64,000 nucleotides of DNA from Larkinella sp. C7. GTDB taxonomy: Bacteria > Bacteroidota > Bacteroidia > Cytophagales > Spirosomataceae. A program made the position numbers and the translations under genes. The stretch is taken from assembly GCF_006149005.1 (NCBI RefSeq), contig NZ_VBSL01000005.1, positions 434,338 to 498,337 on the forward strand. The letters run 5' to 3'. Positions within the stretch are counted from its first letter, which is position 1. Every line of letters starts with the position of its first letter. Shown here one piece after another: positions 25,653 to 35,400 of this stretch. The notes under the pieces were generated by a model. The model was not told where the DNA came from. It worked only from the letters and a program-made list of their open reading frames with translations, and searched no databases.

Positions 25653-26494
25653 CCCTTGTTTTTCGCTCCACGCTCTTTCTCGTTTTCTCCCTCTTTCTGG
25701 CTCCCATTTTGGCAACGGCCCAGCTTCTGCCCGAAAAATTAACCGGTTATCTCCAAAAATTACCGGCTCAGGCGCAGGTGAATGTAGCCTTTGAATCATT
25801 GACCGACGACACCCGGTTTTTTCATCGGCCCGACGAACTGGTTCCCTCGGCCAGCGTCATCAAAATTCCGATCATGATCGAAACGATGGAACAGGTAAAA
25901 GCCGGAAAATTCGATCTTGAAAAAGTCCATGTGCTGCTGGCGTCGGAGAAAACCGGTGGTTCGGGCGTTTTGCAAACCTATCCCGACGAGAGCAAACTCA
26001 CCAACCTGGAGGTCCTGACCCTGATGATGATCCGCAGCGACAATTCCGCCACCAACATCCTGATCCGGGAACTGGGTATGGACAACATCAACCGCCGAAT
26101 GCAAACGCTGGGCCTCACGCAGAGCCGGTTAAACCGGGTGATGATGGATACGCTTGCCGCTAAACAGGGTCGGGAAAACCGGGTAACTGCCCGGGAAATG
26201 AACCTGCTACTGAAGAAAATCTACCGCAACGAAGTGGCGACACCGGCCCTCTGCGCCCAGATGATCGACATTCTGAAACGCAATGCAGACCAAACGACGT
26301 TCCGGCTGTTTTTACCCAAATCGGCTGTCATTGCCCACAAAACCGGGGAACTTACCTACGTCCGGGGGGATGCCGGTATTTTTTACGTCACCAGGCCCTT
26401 TCTGCTCTCGGTTTTTGTGCAGGGCACCACCACCCCGGAAGCCGAAAAAATCATTGGCGAAATCGCGGCCATTTGCTACAACCAGTATCTGTGA
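25649..26494 (+). CDS. Class A beta-lactamase-like serine hydrolase
   Basis: 281 residues. A signal peptide ends near ATAQ (about 25), so the protein acts in the periplasm. The catalytic S69-V-I-K72 motif, S130-D-N and K231-T-G match class A beta-lactamases in order and spacing. A glutamate in RENRVTA (176) is the candidate deacylation base, but the usual ExxLN is not evident. It may be a beta-lactamase or a related transpeptidase-like hydrolase. It begins with the ATGA overlap of the upstream gene and is followed after one base by the SMUG2-like gene. Resistance phenotype cannot be inferred. Confidence 0.85.
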   Translation: MTLVFRSTLFLVFSLFLAPILATAQLLPEKLTGYLQKLPAQAQVNVAFESLTDDTRFFHRPDELVPSASVIKIPIMIETMEQVKAGKFDLEKVHVLLASEKTGGSGVLQTYPDESKLTNLEVLTLMMIRSDNSATNILIRELGMDNINRRMQTLGLTQSRLNRVMMDTLAAKQGRENRVTAREMNLLLKKIYRNEVATPALCAQMIDILKRNADQTTFRLFLPKSAVIAHKTGELTYVRGDAGIFYVTRPFLLSVFVQGTTTPEAEKIIGEIAAICYNQYL

Positions 26495-26495
26495 A

Positions 26496-27188
26496 ATGGA
26501 AACCTTTGCCGACCGCGCGATTGCCTATTACCTGGGCTTGAAAAAACCGACGAACCTCCCGCTCGGGGTCAGTGCGCTCAATCCGTACGAGCAACCGGAA
26601 GTACAAGCTATTGTCAACCAGTTTTTTACCACCTATTTTTCGGATAACGCGCCCCGGGTGTACATCCTGGGCATCAACCCCGGACGCTTTGGCGCCGGGG
26701 TAACGGGCATCTCGTTTACCACGCCCCAAAATCTCCGGAAATATTGCGGAATCGACAACGATCTGCCGCCTTCACCGGAACTTTCGAGTCGGTTTATTTA
26801 CCAGATTGTCGAAGCCTTCGGCGGTGCAAAAGCCTTTTACGGGCAATTCTTCCTGACGTCGCTTTACCCACTGGCCCTGGTGAAAGATGGAAAAAACTAC
26901 AATTTTTACGACGATAAAGCGACAACTGTCACCCTCTGGCCCGCCATTGCCGATACCGTCCGAACACAACTTTTATTCGACCAATCCGGTCTGGAGAAAA
27001 ACCGGCGGGTGGCGGTTTGTCTGGGGCGAAAAAATGAAGCGTTCCTTCAAAAACTTAACAAAGAGCACCGGTTTTTCGAACAAATCGTAACCCTCGATCA
27101 TCCACGCTATATTCTGCAATACCGCAGCCGGGACATCGAATCGTATGTCGATCGGTACGTGCGCACGCTGGCCGATTGCCTTTCATAA
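26496..27188 (+). CDS. SMUG2-like uracil-DNA glycosylase family protein
   Basis: 230 residues from ATG 26496, one base after the upstream stop; the frame remains open further upstream but overlaps the beta-lactamase-like gene. The active-site segment is LGINPGRFGAGVTGISFT, and DHPRYILQYRS forms the second DNA-contacting block. Both fit the SMUG2 branch (DUF4918) of the uracil-DNA glycosylase superfamily. Such enzymes excise uracil or damaged bases. The protein is cytosolic. It appears to be the third gene of a compact operon with unrelated products. Confidence 0.82.
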   Translation: METFADRAIAYYLGLKKPTNLPLGVSALNPYEQPEVQAIVNQFFTTYFSDNAPRVYILGINPGRFGAGVTGISFTTPQNLRKYCGIDNDLPPSPELSSRFIYQIVEAFGGAKAFYGQFFLTSLYPLALVKDGKNYNFYDDKATTVTLWPAIADTVRTQLLFDQSGLEKNRRVAVCLGRKNEAFLQKLNKEHRFFEQIVTLDHPRYILQYRSRDIESYVDRYVRTLADCLS

Positions 27189-27289
27189 AAAAAGGAGGGC
27201 CGGAAGACGCATCAATCGACATCTTTTTCTATCTTTCAAACGGCTAGTTTTTTGAGGATCAATCCCCAACCATTCCTTCCTTTTTCTAC

Positions 27290-27826
27290 ATGAAACAATA
27301 CTACTACCTGGAGGGCAACCAGCAGCTCGGCCCGTTTACCCTGGAAGAACTGCGGTCGAAGCCCCTCAAACCGGACACCAAAGTCTGGACGCAGGGCCTG
27401 CCCGACTGGGTTGCGGCCCAAACCGTTCCCGAAATCAACGAATGGCTTTCCCGCCCACAAGCGCCACCGGTTTACCCGGTTCAACCCCCAACGCCAAACC
27501 CACCGGCGTATCAGCCTTTTCAGGAGTCGTACACGCCGAATCAACCGCTGTCGGCTGGTCTGGGCAACCGGCCCAAAACCTGGCTGGTGGAGTCCATTCT
27601 GGTCACGCTTTTCTGTTGTCTGCCCTTCGGCATCGCCGGGATTGTCAATGCCTCCAATGTTGAAACCCGCTACAGCAACGGTGATTTTGTGGGCGCACAA
27701 CGCGCTTCCGAAGAAGCCGCCAAGTGGACCAAAGTGAGCTTTTTTGTGTCCATCGGTTTTTGGGTGCTGTATTTGGCGGCCATCTTCATCGGTATTCTCA
27801 GTGGGGTCTCCAACTCGTTTTTTTAA
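27290..27826 (+). CDS. GYF_2 (DUF4339) and CD225/dispanin membrane protein
   Basis: 178 residues. Residues 2-55 form a GYF_2 domain (YYYLEGNQQLGPFTLEEL, WTQGLPDWVAA). A proline-rich linker (about 56-92) leads to a CD225-type pair of helices near 98-122 and 148-172, with CCLPFGIAGIVNASNVETRY in between. GYF_2 domains are thought to bind proline-rich peptides. CD225 proteins form re-entrant membrane hairpins. It overlaps the DUF2752 gene. Function is not known. Confidence 0.85.
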   Translation: MKQYYYLEGNQQLGPFTLEELRSKPLKPDTKVWTQGLPDWVAAQTVPEINEWLSRPQAPPVYPVQPPTPNPPAYQPFQESYTPNQPLSAGLGNRPKTWLVESILVTLFCCLPFGIAGIVNASNVETRYSNGDFVGAQRASEEAAKWTKVSFFVSIGFWVLYLAAIFIGILSGVSNSFF

Positions 27827-28193
27827 CCGATCCGGACCCGTTATCCTCCTGTTTTTGCTAACTGGCATGGCAGGGCTCTATTTCTGGTTCGATCCGGCCC
27901 GGGTGTCGTTTTTTCCGCCCTGCCCCTTCCGGTTTCTGACGGGTCTGGACTGTCCGGGATGCGGTTCGCAGCGCTGTTTCCACCAGTTGATGCACGGCAA
28001 CCTTCGGCAGGCTTATCACCACAATCCGTTGCTGGTTGCATCACTCCCCTACGTTCTAACGGGACTGGTGCTGGAATACACACCTTTGCGGAAAAGCCAG
28101 GCCGGTTTTCACCAGCGGTTCTACGGCAAAACCGCCAGCCTGATTGTGCTGGGAATCGTGCTCATTTACTGGATCGGAAGAAATGTGGTCTGA
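27801..28193 (+). CDS. DUF2752 small membrane protein
   Basis: 130 residues if it starts at GTG 27801, overlapping the CD225 gene by 26 bases; ATG 27867 would give 108 residues and lose the first helix. The core CPFRFLTGLDCPGCGSQRC is the DUF2752 signature, with paired cysteines. A second helix follows (PLLVASLPYVLTGLVLEY) and a third near the end. The family is often encoded beside CD225/dispanin genes, as here, but has no assigned function. It is immediately convergent with the Omp85-like gene, with adjoining stops. Confidence 0.75.
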   Translation: MGSPTRFFNRSGPVILLFLLTGMAGLYFWFDPARVSFFPPCPFRFLTGLDCPGCGSQRCFHQLMHGNLRQAYHHNPLLVASLPYVLTGLVLEYTPLRKSQAGFHQRFYGKTASLIVLGIVLIYWIGRNVV

Positions 28194-29345
28194 CTAAAAC
28201 GCTTCCCCCAGCGAGATGTAAAAGCCGGTGCCTTCGCGGGTGACGCCCAGATCGGCCCGCAGAAAAACGTCTTTTTTCTGGAAGAACAAAAACCGGACGC
28301 CCCCGCCCGCAGCCCACCGGACCTGATCGACCTGAAACGATCGAATGGTGGGCGAAACCGTGCCTAAACCGGCAAATACCGTTGCCCCCCAGCGTTTGCT
28401 GAAACCGAACGGAAGCCACCGTACTTCGGCCTGCCCCGCCAGCACATTCTTGTCGCGATAACGCCCCAGGTAATAACCGCGCATGAGCGATTCGCCACCA
28501 ATCAAACCCAGGTTATTGAACGGAATATCGCCGGTCATGAACGTACCGGCCAATTGGAGGGCCAGCACCCGGTTGGGGCGGCCCAGTGGCCGAAACAGGC
28601 GGCTGTCGAGCACCACACTCCGGTATTTAAAATCACTGCCGAAGCCGGGCTGATACCACAAAATACCCGTTTCCAGAAATCCCCCTTTTCGAACATTCAG
28701 GACATTTTTCCGGTCGTCATATACCACTGCCGCGCCCAGCCCCATCGTGGTGGAGCCTTCATACCCCAGTGGCAAGTCAAAATGGGGTTTGTTTTCCGTT
28801 TCGAACGAAACGCGTCCAATGTTCTGAAAATCGGCTTCGGCACCGGCATACCAGTTGTTTTTAACCTGCCGAAGAATACGCTGGCGAATCTGAACATAAT
28901 TGGAATTGACCAGCACCGGATTGCCCGACGAGGTGGATGGCCCAATGCCGTAGTAGAGCAGCGGAAACTGTTGGTAGCGCGCTCGTCCCAGAAAAAAATA
29001 CCGGTTTTTATTGGTATAAGCCGCATTTTCGAGCAGTGCACCGAACTGACCCCGGAACGTAACGAAGGTATAGAGAACGATCTCGCTGAGCCGGTTGACG
29101 ACCGTGTCTTTTTTGGCATAGAACAATGAAAACGTGCGAATCCCAATCTCCACACTCGTTTCAGGCGCAAAACCGGCGGTGGGGAAAATCAGTAATTTTG
29201 ACGTAGCGGCCGAAGAAGTATCGTTCAGGACCCGTTTTACATACCGAACGAGCGAACCCTGCGCCCAGGCAGATGAAACCGTTAAACCAAAAACCAGTAC
29301 CAGTAAACTACTTTTCAGGTGGATTCCCATCGTTCGTTTTTGCAT
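28194..29345 (-). CDS. Omp85 / BamA-TamA family barrel protein
   Basis: 383 residues with a signal peptide ending near SAWAQ (about 29). The remainder is a beta-barrel with the Omp85 motif GGESLMRGYYLGRYRDKN near residue 280 and FFQKKDVFLRADLGV near the end. The protein ends in ISLGEAF, a terminal aromatic. There is no room for the five POTRA domains of BamA. Short Omp85 barrels of this kind are common in Bacteroidota and have unknown substrates. It acts in the outer membrane. Confidence 0.82.
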   Translation of the reverse strand: MQKRTMGIHLKSSLLVLVFGLTVSSAWAQGSLVRYVKRVLNDTSSAATSKLLIFPTAGFAPETSVEIGIRTFSLFYAKKDTVVNRLSEIVLYTFVTFRGQFGALLENAAYTNKNRYFFLGRARYQQFPLLYYGIGPSTSSGNPVLVNSNYVQIRQRILRQVKNNWYAGAEADFQNIGRVSFETENKPHFDLPLGYEGSTTMGLGAAVVYDDRKNVLNVRKGGFLETGILWYQPGFGSDFKYRSVVLDSRLFRPLGRPNRVLALQLAGTFMTGDIPFNNLGLIGGESLMRGYYLGRYRDKNVLAGQAEVRWLPFGFSKRWGATVFAGLGTVSPTIRSFQVDQVRWAAGGGVRFLFFQKKDVFLRADLGVTREGTGFYISLGEAF

Positions 29346-29428
29346 TCACCTCTTATAACTGGAAAAACCGCCAGAATGATTGAGGGTTCCAGCCGAAACA
29401 CCGATCGGCTGAAACAAAACCGTTTGTT

Positions 29429-32400
29429 TTATTCCGCCAGATTGAAGCGAATCTGAACCCCACCCGCCGTGGTAGCCCGGCGGAACGAGTTGGAAACCAG
29501 CGGGTCATTGAACGTTCGATCGAAATAAATCTGGACGTTTAACCGGCGATTGACGACGTAGCTCACCTGTGGCCGCAACTGGAAGTTGACGTTTCCGGCG
29601 GTAATAATTTGCTCGCCAACGCCATTTTCATTTTGGGCGGTATCGTCAAATTTCCGTTGAACGGTTCGCGTGTCGCGGAAAGTCAGGTTGCAATTAAAGA
29701 TCAGGTCGTTTTTCAGCCGTTGGTAGGCCCCGTTAATTTTAAAGGGAATCCGGAAATTCGTCTTCGTGAAACCAAACCGGAACGTGATGTCCTTGTTGCT
29801 GAGTTCGGCGACCTGCGCATTGGACAGGTTGAGGGCAACGCTCCGATCCTGGTTGTATTCCAGCCCTCCGCTGATTTTACTCTGCGTCCGGAAGGTCACG
29901 CCCAGCAAAGGCGAAAACCGCTCGGTCATGGTGATGGTGCTCATCACAAAAATCGGAATGAACTGATTCTGATCGTTGTACTGCGTTGCCAGCGGGTAGT
30001 TCATCACAGCCAGATTCACATAAGCCGCTTCGTAGTCGAGCGACGAGGTAAAGTTGCCGACGCTGTAGGTCGAGTTGTAACTGTGGGTTAAAGTGAAGGC
30101 ACTGAACAGTTTGCGGAACGGTTTCAGTTGCGACAAACCGTTGTAGTCCACCCGCCAGTTGGGCAGTGGAAACCGCAGGAACGGATTGATTTTCACCGTA
30201 TTGGGGTCTTTTCCGCTGTAAGCCGCGAAGAACGCCGGAATCAGCACATCCTGCGATGTCAGGTTGTATTCGCCCAAACTTCCCACGGGCCGGTTCAGTA
30301 TCAGCCGGTTCAGAATGATCTTGCGGTATTCGGCAAACCGGTCGAAGATCGGCGATGAATTGTCGCTGTTGAGCTTGGTAAACGCCGTTTTGAACGACAG
30401 AAACGACATGCTGAATTGACCGTTACGGTACGGACTCAGGCTCGTAAAAGAACCGCCGGTTGTATCGACCCGGTAGACTTCCTGGTAACTATCCTGGCGG
30501 GTCAGCCGGGCTTCGACCGTTATGCGAAAATCCTTGAACGGTTCCAGCGTCGTGCGGGCGTCGAACTTCTTGCCGAGCGTCTGCGTAAACGGCTGATTCA
30601 ACACCGTGCTTTTGGATAACCAGCCCCGTTCGGCGGATTTCCGGTGGATGTTCCGATCCTGACTTCCCAGCACGAACGGCAAACCAGGCGCGTTTTCGCG
30701 CGAAAGACCAAAGAACCGGGGCGTCGGCAAAAAGCCCGGCAGCAACGTCGATTCCTGCACCGTGTAGTTGAAATTAATGCCCCGAACCGTTAGCAACGTC
30801 CGGACAAAACTCTTCAACACCCGGCTTTCCGTGCGCTGAATATCCTCGATATCACCGGGGTTTCGGGTGAAGTTTTTCCGGGGAACCGAGGGCGTGTTGG
30901 CAAACCGCAGCGACTTGATTTTGTTATACAACCGGATAAAATCCACCCGCCCCTGAATGCCCCATTCCCGGTTGTTGCGGATGGTATTGCCAAACGGCAC
31001 ATTCAGCGTATCGGTAATGCCGAACGAGTTGGCCTGAAACTGGTAGCCCACGTTGTAGGTCAGGTCGGCGGCAATCCAGTCGAGCAATGGCAGTTTGTCC
31101 AGCGGCATCCGGTAGGTGGCCCGGATGTTCTGCTCATAGTTTTTCGTCCGGCCAAACCGCCGGGCATTGGCCCAGACCGAGTCGACCTTGGCCTGCGTGT
31201 TCAAATCCCCGGCGGGTTCGTCGATGATGGCGTTGGAACGGGCGTTGTAGGTTAAAATCAAATTTTTGGTCAGGTTCCACTGCAAATCATAGTACCGGTT
31301 GAACCAGAAATACTTCTCGAATTGCGGTACCATGCCCTCGGTCGTGAGTTCGGAATTGCGGAGCTGGGTTTTGATAAAACTCCGGTCCACCTCACCCCGC
31401 ACGGCCACCTGTGTTGGCAGCAACGTCAGGTTAAAATCACGCAGCCAGCGCAGATACGGGCGTTCCAGCGACTGAAACCGTTTAAACGGTTCGAACGGTT
31501 TCGGTTGGGCACTGTAGACGTAGGCAATGCCTCCGCGCGTTTGTTTTTGAATGAATTGTTCAGTCAGAACATTCGTCCGGGTCGCTTCGTTGAATGCATA
31601 TGTAAACGACAGGTTTTCAACGTCATAGAAATGGCTTTTGGCATTCGGATTGGTTTTCACCTTCCGGAAATTCGACAGGTTGATTCCGCGCCGGATGGAA
31701 CGGTCTTCGACCAGCCTGCGGTATCGATCCCGGTCATTTTCATTCAGCGTCGATAATGTGGTTTCCAGCGGGGTGTCGGGGTCGAGCGGGTCGAAATGCG
31801 GCTGAATCAGCCGCTGGTCGTAATTGACATACAGCGGAATCTTCAGCCCCCATTTTTCGGGCAACAGTTTATCGACTGCAATCTGCGACTGAATTCCGTA
31901 TTCCGTGGAGGTTTCCCGCGACCGCTCCGAAATCCGCTGCTGCACACCGCCGAAGCCAAACGTCGTTATTTTCCCCGAGGCCGTAACGGTGGCCACGTCG
32001 GCCAGTTTGGCGTTGAGCACCCCAACCGCAGCCCGACCGGCCGTCTGGTCGAAGCCGTTGGCGCGTAGCTCATTCACCCAGATGGTAAAACTCTTCGCCT
32101 GCTCGTCGGCCGACTTCGGATTGCGGACGCCAATCATGATGATCTGCACCGCGCTCAAATCCGGATTTCCAACCACGGTCAGTTTATACCGCCCGTCGGC
32201 ACTATTCATCGTAAACGGCTGGGCCGATGTTCGCGTAAACTGGCGGTTTTTCTCCGCCTTGAGGTTAATCAGTTCGTCGATCGCAATGTCGAGGTCGTTG
32301 GCGGCAGGCCACACCGCATCGTCGGGTTGGCTACCGTCCGGGGTTGAAACCAGATTGGGAATCTCGATTTCGTAGTAGTTGTCCGTAAAATCCGTTCCGA

Positions 32401-35400
32401 GCCGAACAAAGGCCGATACCTGACCATTTTCGTTCTGCTCATTGTGCATGTGAATGAACATCTTCAGCCGCTCCCGGAACAACAGGTCGAGGTTCGTATT
32501 TTTGAAAGCCGCCCGCGAATCACCATCCCGCAGGTTGGTCACGCTCAGGCTCATCGACTGCTCGTTGAGTTCCACCTGGTTGATCTGCGTAAAATCGCGG
32601 TCTCGCTGAAAACCGGGGGGAACGCGGTAAATATACTTGTTGTTACCGGGGGCGCTGTTCTCTTCCACGTTCACCGCGCTCACTTTGAACTGTGCATCGT
32701 AGGGCTCCGGTACCTCCTGCAAACCGCGCGCCGACAGGTCGCCCGTATACTTCCGGTATTGGTTGGACGTCATCTGCAACTGCGCAAACCGCAACACCAC
32801 CGGTTCTTCAAACTCCGTCAGGTACATCCGCGCAAACCGCACCGACTTAAATCCGTTGATGTTCCCGACTTTTTTGGGATTATCGCGCACCGGAATCCGG
32901 AACAGATACCAGGTCACCGGCCGGCCGGCCTTGGTCTGCACTTCCACTTTATCGACAATGTAGCCCCGGCCCACCGCAAGCTGCCCCGGTTTCAGGTCAA
33001 TTTCGTATTCGTAATAGGCTTCGTTGTCGTTGATGGTGTTGTCCGTATTCAAATCTTCGATGTCAGGCAGCGTGGTCGATGCGGGCGTCACCAACTGGTT
33101 GCGGTCCTGCGATTCGGGCGAGTTGTTCTCCATGCCCATATATTGTTTGTATCGACTGACAATATGCCGCACCGAATCGGCGCGTTGGCCGTAATAAAAT
33201 ATAAAGTCATCGTTGGCGGGATCGCTCAACAGCCGTTCGCGGGCTTCGGCATTCAGTCGGGGCGAAACCTGATCGATGTAACTTTTAAAATACGTGTTCT
33301 CGTCCCGGTTGCTCAACCCGTCCAGACCGATGTCCTGCTGCGAGCGCGTGACGTTATCGAAAGCCTGCGTCACAAACTGCGAACGCGTCACCCGCCCCCA
33401 GGCCGTTGAATCGGGCGAGAGACCATTCGGAACCGCCAGTCCGTTTTCAAAATTGTACCGCCCGTCCTTGATCACGTCTTCCGACAGATCACCCAGGTTG
33501 AAGACCAGTTTTCCACCGGTGCGGTTGGCCTTGTTCTCAAAACCGTCGTGAACCGTAGCGAAGGTCGAATCCGTAGCGCCCACAAAGGGGTCCATCAACC
33601 AGAAATCGATGTTTTCGATGTTGGCGTTGTCAAAGTCGGCATCAGACGTGATGGCCCGCATCACCGAGCCAAAATTCTTTTTCGGGTCACCGGCCAGGCG
33701 TCCGTCGGGAGCCAGGTTCGGGTTAAAGTTGTACATCCCGCGTTCCCGGGGGAAATAGGCCACGTCCAGAATGTTCTCCGGCAGGTTGACCAGACGCACC
33801 GAGCGCCCCTGAAACAGTTCATTGGAAAGAAAAAACTGTTCGTAAACGTTCCTTAAATCGTTCTCGGTCAGGTTACTCTGGGGTGAACGCCCCCCTCCTA
33901 CCGTGTTGGCAGTACTGAAGGTGTTGTCGACCGTATAGACCGAAATCCGGGCGCGGTTGTAGGCATAAGCCAGGGGTTCGGCAAATGTGCCCTGCGGAAA
34001 AGCCCGCTCCGGCGTCGTCGGGGTCGATCCCAGCCGCCAGCGCGTGGGTTGGCGGGTGAGGTCGTAGAGCGTGCGGGCGGCTTCAAAATCGTCGATGAAC
34101 GCGTTGTTGTTGACACGCGGAGCTACACCCGGAAACAACTGGGCCACTTCGCCCTGGAAAGCAATGTTCGACAGTTCCTTCGTCTGAATCAGCGGCAGTC
34201 CATCCAGCATCCGGGTCAAAAACCGGGAGTCTTTCCGGATCATGGCGTCGAATCCCAGAATGGTGTTGTTCACGGGTTCGTTTCCGATGGCCACGCGCGT
34301 CAGAAAACCGGCGGGGGTTTCCCGCATGTTCATGGCCGTCATCCCGATGTTCACTTCGGGGCTCAGTTTGTAATCCAGCCGCGTTCCGATCAGTCGCCGA
34401 ATCTGGTTCTGAAACAGATCGGGGCGCTCATACCGCACCTTGATTTCCTGACCCGAATTCATCAGGCTTTCGTTCAGAAACCGCACCCGGCCAATCTGCG
34501 ACTCCACCACAAAATCTGAACCGGGCGACAACGGCACGCCACCCGCCGTCACCTGCACCGATTTCTCATCGACGCCGTAGGGCAACGTCACTTCCCCGCC
34601 CGTCGACGACTGGTAACTCCCTTTCAGGAAAAATTTGTTTTTACCCGCCACCTGCTGCGCATCGACCAGCGTAGTTCGGTATAGTTCATTGTAAACGTAT
34701 TTCGCTTTCAGGGCGTCGTCGGTCCCAAACTTGTTGGCCAGATACGACCCAAAAGGCTCCAGTACCGGAAAAATCACCCGGCCATACCGGCTGTCGACCG
34801 TGACGCCTTCGACAAAATCAAAATTACCGTCCCGCTGCGGGTCGAGTTGGGCATTGACCTGGTCCATGTTGAAGACCTGCACCAGCGGGATGTCCTTGAT
34901 GGTTCCCGGCCCTTCCTGCAAATTGGGGTTATCGATCCCGGTCAGGTCATCTTTGTAAATAATCCGCAACTGGAAATTCTGCTTGTTGATCTGGGAGGTG
35001 TTGAGCGAATAAATGTTTTTCATCATCAGGTTCCACATCGGCAACTGCGTGTTGTTGCGGATCGTCGATGATTTCAACAGCTTCAAAATCAACACTTCAT
35101 TGTCCTGCCGGTTCTGGTAATCTTCGGTCAATTCCCCCACCTGGTATTTCCGGCCCCGGTAGGTGTATTCGTAGGAAACCGCCAGCACTTCGTCGTTGCG
35201 CAGGGGTGTTACCAGCGAAATATACCCCAGTTCCGGCTGAAACTTGTACTCGGTTTCGGTCAGGCGTTTGGCCCCCCGTAGCAGTTCATAGTCGATGCCT
35301 TTGGCAAAACCGAAGGTGCCATCCAGTAAAAAGTTCACCTGATCCACCTGCCGGATGCCGGTGTTCGCTCGCAATCGGGCAAACAAGCCATTGCCGGTAG

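Noticed and set aside
25649-26494. Acquired antibiotic-resistance gene
   Set aside because: The motifs are class A-like, but composition equals the neighbours, and no mobile element is near; it is probably a resident gene.
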